Assembly (NCBI GenBank): GCA_963789885.1
Contig: CAWBNB010000008.1
Coordinates: forward strand, 1-28,111
DNA: 28,111 nucleotides
Source of the DNA: DATEDA01 sp963789885
Lineage (GTDB): Bacteria; Pseudomonadota; Gammaproteobacteria; Burkholderiales; SG8-39
Direction of reading: 5' to 3'
Part shown: piece by piece, positions 23,241 through 28,111 of the stretch
Numbering within the stretch: position 1 is the first letter of the stretch
Layout: the number at the start of each line of letters is the position of its first letter
Translations under genes and position numbers: made by a program
The notes under the pieces: model-generated
Told to the model about the DNA's origin: nothing
The model's database searches: none
Seen by the model: the letters and a program-made list of their open reading frames with translations, nothing else

Positions 23241-24438
23241 CTAGCCTCGATGCCGGGTCCCGGAGGGGGCGACAAGATGGGGTGCGCTCGCGGCGCGCAC
23301 GAGCACGCGGCCCTCGAACATGCGCCGCTGGGTGCGGAAGAAAGCCCCTTGCTCGGCGTACCACGCGCCTTCCACCTTCCGCACCGTGGCCGCGACGGTC
23401 AGCACGCCCGACGGCATGGCGATGCGGATCTCCGACTCGGGGCCTGCGGCCGGCCTCATCGCGTCGAACGCCACGCTGCCGGGGAGCCGCGCGGCCACCG
23501 CGATGCAGAGCGATGCGGTGAGCGGCAGTGCGCGGTGCGCCTGTCCGTTCGACAGCATGCGGGCGGTGAGATCCACCTTCGTCCCCTCGAGCGTTTCGCC
23601 GCTCAGCGTCCTGGCGTCCTGGGGCGGCGAGACGAAGCCCACGAACGGCACCATGGCGTTCCTCGCGGCTTCCTCCGCGTTGCCTGCGATGCCCATCGCG
23701 ACCGAGGCGGCAATGCGGATCGCGGCGAGCTTGCCGAGCAGGTCGCGATCGGCGTCGATCTCGTCCGGAAGCTCCGTGCCTGTGACGCCGAGATCGTCCG
23801 CGCGCACGAAGACGCACGCGTTGGCGGCGTCGACCATCGAGACGACGAACTTGCCGACGCCGGGGACGTCGAGCGTGTCGACGGCGTTGCCCGTGGGCAG
23901 CAGCCTCCCGGTGGTCGCGCCGCCCGGCTCGCGGAACTCGAGCCGGACCGGCGCACCCGTGCCGGCGCACGCCCGGAATCGCCAGGTCGCCGTCGACCGC
24001 CGCCATGCCGCCGTCCAGCGAGGAAGCGCGACCAGATGATCTTGTTCGTGTTGGTGTTGTGGATGCGGACCAGCGCCTCTCGGCCGGACGCCTTCACGAG
24101 CCCTTCGTCCACCGCGAACGGCCCGATCGCCGCTCGACATGTTGCCGCAGTTGCCGCCGTAGTCGACCTTCGCCTCCTTCACCTGCACCTGGGCGAAGGT
24201 GTAGTCGATGTCGGCGTCGTCGCCGCGTCGGCGGGCCGACGACGCAGACCTTCGAGAGCGAGGAGACGCCGCCGCCCATGCCGTCGAGCTGGCGCCCGTT
24301 GGGATCCGGGCTGCCGATCGCGGCGAGGAAGATCGGGTCCCACTCGGCGCGGTCGCGCGGCAGGTCGCGCGCGTGGAACACGATGGCGTTGCTGGTGCCG
24401 CCGCGCATGAAGACGGCGGGGATCTTCAGTTGCTTCAC
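23241..24438 (-). pseudogene. prpF: PrpF-family (DUF453) aconitate/methylaconitate isomerase, frameshifted
   Basis: PrpF-type enzymes isomerise 2-methylaconitate or related aconitates. The GTG at 24436-24438 overlaps the tcuA stop (GTGA) and starts MKQLKIPAVFMRGGTSNAIV. Family landmarks follow: LDGMGGGVSSLSKVCVVGPP, VDYGGNCGNMSS with the likely catalytic Cys, VRIHNTNTNKIIWSRF, and FREPGGATTGRLLPTGNAVD. A long intact stretch from about 23950 to the stop at 23241 includes GIAGNAEEAARNAMVPFVGF. Four single extra bases break the frame between about 23965 and 24225 (CGG for CG, twice). The remaining gene is otherwise well conserved, so assembly error is plausible. The pairing with tcuA suggests handling of the aconitate formed from tricarballylate. 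Confidence 0.8.
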
Positions 24439-25913
24439 GCGGTATTCGACGCGGCCGAGCGCCCGGCGATGCGGCCGAAGACCGCACCGGACATGAGCCC
24501 GGTGCCGAGCGGATAGTTGTAGTGGAAGAGCCCGCCGACCATTTCGCCGCACGTGTAGAGCCCCGGGATCGGCTTCCAGTCCGTCGCGATCACCTGCGCG
24601 TCCCGGTCGACCTTCAGCCCGCCGAACGTGAACGTGATGCCGCCGGTGACCGGCCATGCGACGTACGGCGGCGTGTCGAGCTTCAGCGCCCAGTTGGTCT
24701 TGGGCGGATCGACGCCCTCGGTGCGCAGGCCGTCGAGCGTCGCGGGGTTGAAGGGCCCGCCATGCCCGGCGCCGCGGTTGTATTCCTCCGAAGTCCGCAG
24801 CGCGCGGTTGTGGTCCACCTTCAACTGCCCCACCAGCCCCGCCAGCGTGTCGGCGCGGAACGGCTCGCTCGTCGCGTAGCGCGGCTCGAGGAGCTCGAGC
24901 ACCTTGCGGTCGAAGATCTGGTAGACGAGGCTGCGCGGCTGCTTGAGGATCATCCCGCCGTACTTGGCGTAGGTGAACGAATTCATGTCCGCGCCCTCGT
25001 CGACCCAGCGCAGGCCGTCGACGTTGATCATGACGCCGAGGAAGTACGACAGCCGGTTGGTCCGGTCGGTCAGGTTCTGCACCCCGTAGTCCGCCGCTTC
25101 CGCATTGATCGGCGTCGCATGGCAGCCGCTCCAGTGCCCCCATGGCATAGCGCCGATGTCGAGCGCCATTCTGAGCCCGTCCCCGTAGTTGAAATTGGAG
25201 CCGCGCACCTTGGCGTGATCCCACGGCGCGCCGAGGTAGCGCAGGCGCCACTCGGGGTTGGTCTCGAAGCCGCCGCAGGCGAGCACGACCGCTCCGGCGT
25301 CGAAGGTGGTGAAGCCTTCCGGCCCGCGCGCGACGACGCCGGTGACGCGACCGCGCTGATCCTGCGCGAGCCGCTGCGCCCCGGTCTCGTAGCGGATCTC
25401 GATCCCCATGCGTTCACCGGTCTCGAACCAGATCCGCGACAGCCCGACACCTTCGTGGACGGTGCGGATCATCGCGCCGCGCGGCCATTTCACCTCGTTG
25501 CCGACGCGCACGCCCATCACCGACAGCGCCAGCTCGAACTCGTGCCGGCCGACGTCCTGCAGCCAGCACATCGTGTCGTACGAGTTCTCGATGAGGAGCG
25601 CCGCAAGCTCGGCGTCGCTGCGGCCCTGCGTGACCCGCATGAGATCCTCGCGGTACGCGTCCACGGGGTAAGGCTGCACGCCCTTGTGGAATCCCGGATA
25701 GTCGCGCTCGGCGTCCGGCACGAAGCGGTCTAGCTCGGAGACGTCGTCGTACCTGAAGCGGAAGATCGCGCCCGAAAAATGGGTATTGCCGCCGCGCTTC
25801 TCGCGCGGCGCCTTCTCGAGCAGCAGCACCCGTTTCGCTCCGTGGTCCCGCGCCGAAACGGCGGCGGCGAATGCCGCGTTGCCGCCGCCCACCACGATCA
25901 CGTCATGGCTCAC
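24435..25913 (-). CDS. tcuA: TcuA-like FAD-dependent tricarballylate dehydrogenase
   Basis: Flavoprotein of the succinate dehydrogenase/fumarate reductase family, 492 residues, intact. TcuA oxidises tricarballylate to cis-aconitate. The N-terminal FAD-binding motif is DVIVVGGGNAAFAAAVSARD, followed by LLLEKAPREKRGGNTHFSGA, a stretch typical of TcuA. The second flavin segment is GAVVLACGGFETNPEWRLRY. Further landmarks are HWSGCHATPINAEAAD, the substrate-cap region KTNWALKLDTPPYVAWPVTG and GLYTCGEMVGGLFHYNYPLG near the end, where the flavin is closed over. No TcuB partner is present in the window. The ATG at 25911-25913 faces the RidA genes, with 76 bp between. Other related substrates cannot be excluded. 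Confidence 0.88.
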   Translation of the reverse strand: MSHDVIVVGGGNAAFAAAVSARDHGAKRVLLLEKAPREKRGGNTHFSGAIFRFRYDDVSELDRFVPDAERDYPGFHKGVQPYPVDAYREDLMRVTQGRSDAELAALLIENSYDTMCWLQDVGRHEFELALSVMGVRVGNEVKWPRGAMIRTVHEGVGLSRIWFETGERMGIEIRYETGAQRLAQDQRGRVTGVVARGPEGFTTFDAGAVVLACGGFETNPEWRLRYLGAPWDHAKVRGSNFNYGDGLRMALDIGAMPWGHWSGCHATPINAEAADYGVQNLTDRTNRLSYFLGVMINVDGLRWVDEGADMNSFTYAKYGGMILKQPRSLVYQIFDRKVLELLEPRYATSEPFRADTLAGLVGQLKVDHNRALRTSEEYNRGAGHGGPFNPATLDGLRTEGVDPPKTNWALKLDTPPYVAWPVTGGITFTFGGLKVDRDAQVIATDWKPIPGLYTCGEMVGGLFHYNYPLGTGLMSGAVFGRIAGRSAASNTA

Positions 25914-25940
25914 TCATCGATCCCCGTTGAATGCGGCCGT

Positions 25941-25946
25941 TAGAAT
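25941..25946 (+). promoter_or_regulatory. Possible -10 box of the RidA-SDR operon
   Basis: TAGAAT, five of six matches to the sigma-70 -10 consensus, in the 76-bp gap between the divergent tcuA and RidA genes. Transcription from it would start just after 25945, which favours the downstream ATG at 25990 as the RidA start. No good -35 box was found. Confidence 0.35.
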
Positions 25947-25989
25947 GCGCAACATTGACGGTCATGCACATGCGACGAACGACCTTATC

Positions 25990-26397
25990 ATGAACGCTCC
26001 GCGTCTCGCCCGGATCGTCGTGCCGCCGCCGCGCCGCGGCCTGGACATGGCTGCGGGATACGGCTGGGTGCAGAGCACGGCGATCCGCGCCGGCGAGTAT
26101 GTTTTCGTGTCGGGCGTGGTCGCGATCGACCCGGACAGCGGCGAGCGGCTGAACGGAACGGTGACGAGCGAGGCGCATCGCGCCTTCCAGAACCTGAAGC
26201 TGGTGCTGGAAAGCGCAGGGTCGTCGCTCGAGCGCCTGGTGCAGATCCGCGCCATGATCTACGACCGCATCGAGTACGACGCGCTGAATCGCGTCTACCG
26301 CCAGTACGTGCCGGAAGGCCCACCGGCGCGCACGGTATGGAGCGTGCGGATCATCGACGCGCTCAAGGTCCAGCTCGACGCGATCGCCGTCGTCTAG
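25990..26397 (+). CDS. RidA/YjgF-family protein (first of a tandem pair)
   Basis: Cytoplasmic protein of 135 residues from the ATG at 25990; an in-frame ATG at 25945 would add 15 residues with no better ribosome site. Fold landmarks are AIRAGEYVFVSGVVAIDPDS, LVLESAGSSLERLVQIRAMI and VYRQYVPEGPPARTVWSV, with the family's key Arg at R114. The C-terminal strand reads KVQLDAIAVV, so the usual Glu of IEIEAIA is Asp (D130). RidA proteins hydrolyse reactive enamines/imines; family members elsewhere act on other carbonyl or lactam substrates. It shares about a third of its sequence with the next gene, from which it is 15 bp away. The Glu to Asp change may alter specificity. Confidence 0.88.
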   Translation: MNAPRLARIVVPPPRRGLDMAAGYGWVQSTAIRAGEYVFVSGVVAIDPDSGERLNGTVTSEAHRAFQNLKLVLESAGSSLERLVQIRAMIYDRIEYDALNRVYRQYVPEGPPARTVWSVRIIDALKVQLDAIAVV

Positions 26398-26412
26398 CCC
26401 CGGAGAAACCCG

Positions 26413-26814
26413 ATGCCAGTGTCCCGCGAAATCATCGTCCCGCAGAACGACCGGCTCAACGTGTCGCGCAATTTCAACCTGCCCCACAGCCCGGGGATCC
26501 GGGCGGGGGACTTCATCTTCCTCTCGGGCATGCTGTCGACCGATCCGGCGACGGGCGAGCGCAGCCCCGGCACGATGGCGCACGAGACGCGCCAGACGCT
26601 CGCCAACATGCGGCACATGCTCGAATCGGCCGGGTCCTCCCTCGAGCGCGTGGTCAAGATCAACGTGCTCCTTTACGACCTGCTCGAGTTCGACAACATG
26701 AACGCGGTCTACCGGCAGTTCTTTCCCAAGGACCCGCCGGCCCGCACCACGTGCGGCGTGCAGCTCAGCGCCGGGATGAAGATCGAGATCGAGTGCATCG
26801 CGCTGGCCGGCTGA
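26413..26814 (+). CDS. RidA/YjgF-family protein (second of a tandem pair)
   Basis: Protein of 133 residues. GGAGAAA lies before the ATG at 26413. Landmarks are IRAGDFIFLSGMLSTDPATG, HMLESAGSSLERVVKINVLL, YRQFFPKDPPARTTCGVQ with R111, and KIEIECIALAG with the canonical Glu at E127. Unlike its neighbour it keeps the standard RidA active-site pair and is the better candidate for enamine/imine deaminase activity. It is immediately followed (3 bp) by the SDR gene, so ridA-ridA-SDR form one operon. A trimer mixing both paralogues is conceivable, since RidA proteins are trimers with active sites at subunit interfaces. Confidence 0.9.
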   Translation: MPVSREIIVPQNDRLNVSRNFNLPHSPGIRAGDFIFLSGMLSTDPATGERSPGTMAHETRQTLANMRHMLESAGSSLERVVKINVLLYDLLEFDNMNAVYRQFFPKDPPARTTCGVQLSAGMKIEIECIALAG

Positions 26815-26817
26815 GCC

Positions 26818-27669
26818 ATGCAGGGACGCGCGCTGCACGGCAGGGTCGCCGTCGTGACCGGCGCGGCCGGCGGAATCGGCCGCCTGCTCGTGCAGGCGCT
26901 GCTCGCCGAGGGCGCGCGCGTCGCTGCGCTCGACGTGAACGCAGAGGGATTGGCGGCGCTGCGAGGCGGCCTGCCCGCCGAAGCCAGGAATCGCCTGCTC
27001 GTGCGCACGACCGACATCTCGGACCACGCCGCGTGCCGGAGCGCCGCGGCCGACGCGATCGCCGTGCTCGGCGGCCTGCACATCCTGATCAACAACGGCG
27101 CGATAGGCCTGGGGGCGATTCGCGCGGATCACCAGAAGGTGCCGATCGGGATCCGGGAGATCGGGCCGCAGATGTGGCAGCGATTCGTGGCGACGAACCT
27201 CTCGGGCGCCTGGAACATGACGCACGTCGCGATCGGGCACCTGCTTGGCCAGCGCCATGGCCGGATCATCAACGTCACCACGAGCTTCGCCACCATGCTG
27301 CGCGGCGGGTTCCATCCCTACGGGCCGTGCAAAGCCGCCCTCGAGGCCATGTCGGCGGGACACGCGGAAGAATTCAAGGGCACCGGCGTCACCGTCAACG
27401 TCGTGCTTCCCGGCGGCCCGGTCGACACGCCCATGGTGCCGTCCGAGTCGGGCTTTGATCGCGACACACTGATTGCGCCGGCGGTGATGGTTCCGCCGGT
27501 CCTGTGGCTCTGCTCCGACGCGGCGGACGAGGTCACCGGCAACCGGTACATCGCCGCGTACTGGGACGCGGCCAAGCCGCCCGACGAGGCCGAGCGGCTG
27601 TGCCGCGCGCCCGCCGGGTGGCCGGGCCTGGGAGAGCCGATGCTCTCGCCCGGCCACCGGTCGCCATAG
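26818..27669 (+). CDS. Short-chain dehydrogenase/reductase (SDR)
   Basis: NAD(P)-dependent oxidoreductase of 283 residues. The cofactor motif TGAAGGIG is at residues 14-21, and D39 at the end of strand two (VAALDVN) favours NAD(H). NNGAIG is at 92-97, the catalytic Ser at about 156 (NVTTSFATM), and Y168 and K172 in YGPCK complete the triad. After the core (GTGVTVNVVLPGGPVDTPMV) come PPVLWLCSDAADEVTGNRYI and a tail ending in GEPMLSPGHRSP. It starts 3 bp after the RidA gene. The substrate is unknown. It may reduce or oxidise a hydroxy- or keto-acid intermediate of the acid-catabolism cluster. It ends 5 bp from the convergent dioxygenase. Confidence 0.9.
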   Translation: MQGRALHGRVAVVTGAAGGIGRLLVQALLAEGARVAALDVNAEGLAALRGGLPAEARNRLLVRTTDISDHAACRSAAADAIAVLGGLHILINNGAIGLGAIRADHQKVPIGIREIGPQMWQRFVATNLSGAWNMTHVAIGHLLGQRHGRIINVTTSFATMLRGGFHPYGPCKAALEAMSAGHAEEFKGTGVTVNVVLPGGPVDTPMVPSESGFDRDTLIAPAVMVPPVLWLCSDAADEVTGNRYIAAYWDAAKPPDEAERLCRAPAGWPGLGEPMLSPGHRSP

Positions 27670-27674
27670 CCCCG

Positions 27675-28111
27675 TCACGCGGTTTCGTGACTGCGTTCGA
27701 TCTTGCGCTTGATGTGCTCGCCCGCGGTGATCGCCCGGTGGCGCGGCTGCTCGCCCGGCGCGAGGCAGGTCGGCACGCACTCGATGCGCTGGTCGTAGTT
27801 GGGATGCACGAACATGCCGATCGAAAGCCGCCGGCTCTGCGCCAGGCCGAGCGGCGGGTTGACCACGCGATGCAGCGTCGACGCCCATCGCTCGTTCGTC
27901 CAGCGCGCCATCATGTCGCCGAGGTTGACGACGAATTCTCCCGCGCGCGGCTTCACGCCCGCCCAGCCGCCGTCGGGCAGCCGCACCTCGAGCCCGCCCT
28001 CGGCGTCGGTCGCGGCGAGGATCGTCATGGCGCCGTAGTCGGTATGGGCACCGGTGCGGAGCTGCCCCGGCAGCGGCGGCTGGTCGAGCACCGGGTAGTG
28101 GTGGCAGGACA
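27675..28111 (-). CDS. Isopenicillin N synthase-like 2-oxoglutarate/Fe(II) dioxygenase, 5' end beyond window
   Basis: C-terminal part (about 145 residues) of an IPNS/2OG-Fe(II) oxygenase-family enzyme; the start lies past the right edge. The iron ligands are visible: His and Asp of HTDYG and the distal His of STLHRVVNPP. The 2-oxoglutarate-anchoring Arg and Ser are in SRRLSIGMFVHPNYD. GGLEVRLPDGGWAGVKPRAG and EFVVNLGDMMARWTNERWAS are the standard core strands. The ending reads ITAGEHIKRKIERSHETA. Related bacterial genes are annotated as flavonol synthase-like or ethylene-forming-like oxygenases, and the substrate is not predictable. It converges on the SDR gene with only 5 bp between, and no terminator is visible there. 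Confidence 0.88.
   Translation of the reverse strand, partial: SCHHYPVLDQPPLPGQLRTGAHTDYGAMTILAATDAEGGLEVRLPDGGWAGVKPRAGEFVVNLGDMMARWTNERWASTLHRVVNPPLGLAQSRRLSIGMFVHPNYDQRIECVPTCLAPGEQPRHRAITAGEHIKRKIERSHETA

Noticed and set aside
25903..27888. Long minus-strand open frame opposite the RidA and SDR genes
   Set aside because: It is the antisense of three genes with clear family motifs, and its own translation has Arg/His/Asp-rich shadow composition.
1..28111. Mobile element or integrated island boundaries
   Set aside because: No transposase, integrase, tRNA gene, terminal inverted repeat or target duplication could be identified, so horizontal transfer of the copper island is not supported by the sequence shown.

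Overview
The window is high-GC DNA from a proteobacterium, most likely a betaproteobacterium of the Burkholderiales type. This is inferred from the copper gene set (CopK-like, CzcE-like and CusCBA proteins, CopRS/CusRS-type regulators) and the codon bias; no rRNA or marker gene is present to confirm it. It is chromosome-like: I see no transposase, integrase, tRNA, CRISPR or plasmid gene. About 20.9 kb is a copper/silver (possibly cobalt/zinc) resistance island. The rest is a small carboxylic-acid catabolic cluster.

Region 1 (1-5480, minus strand). A MerR-type promoter (5448-5478) precedes copA, a Cu(I) P1B-type ATPase. copA is followed, with GTGA and ATGA stop/start overlaps, by a mono-haem cytochrome c and a small membrane protein, then a secreted YVTN beta-propeller protein and a CDF zinc/cobalt exporter that runs off the left edge. 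Region 2 (5600-9320, minus) holds small periplasmic copper proteins: CopK-like, Met-rich, an unknown periplasmic protein, an ICMT-family methyltransferase remnant, SHOCT, Spy-like Gly/Met-repeat, CusF-like and cupredoxin. Most carry one or more frameshifts; SHOCT and the Spy-like gene are intact. Region 3 (9393-16094, minus) is cusCBA, a full RND tripartite pump with overlapping genes, preceded by two small secreted proteins. Region 4 (16252-18230, plus) is a CueR-controlled operon: DUF4396 membrane protein, CueR, and a DedA-rhodanese fusion, behind a classic 19-bp-spacer CueR promoter. Region 5 (18284-20896, plus) is a CusRS-type two-component system with a perfect palindrome upstream, then a CzcE-like periplasmic metal-binding protein.

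Together the island covers cytoplasmic Cu(I) sensing (CueR) with export to the periplasm (CopA), periplasmic sensing (CusS/CusR), periplasmic buffering (CopK, CusF, cupredoxin, Spy-like, CzcE) and expulsion across the outer membrane (CusCBA).

Region 6 (20976-28111) has a minus-strand operon tcuA-like FAD dehydrogenase, PrpF-like isomerase, MFS transporter and quinone-oxidoreductase-like MDR enzyme. Divergent to it are two tandem RidA-family genes and an SDR. A 2-oxoglutarate/Fe(II)-type dioxygenase, cut by the right edge, converges on them. This suggests uptake and oxidation of a tricarballylate- or aconitate-like acid.

One technical point affects the whole reading. Many genes are broken by single-base shifts, most of which look like extra bases. 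They cluster at 5.4-9.4 kb and 23.95-24.24 kb, while neighbouring genes of 1-3 kb are intact. Residual assembly error is at least as likely as real gene decay.
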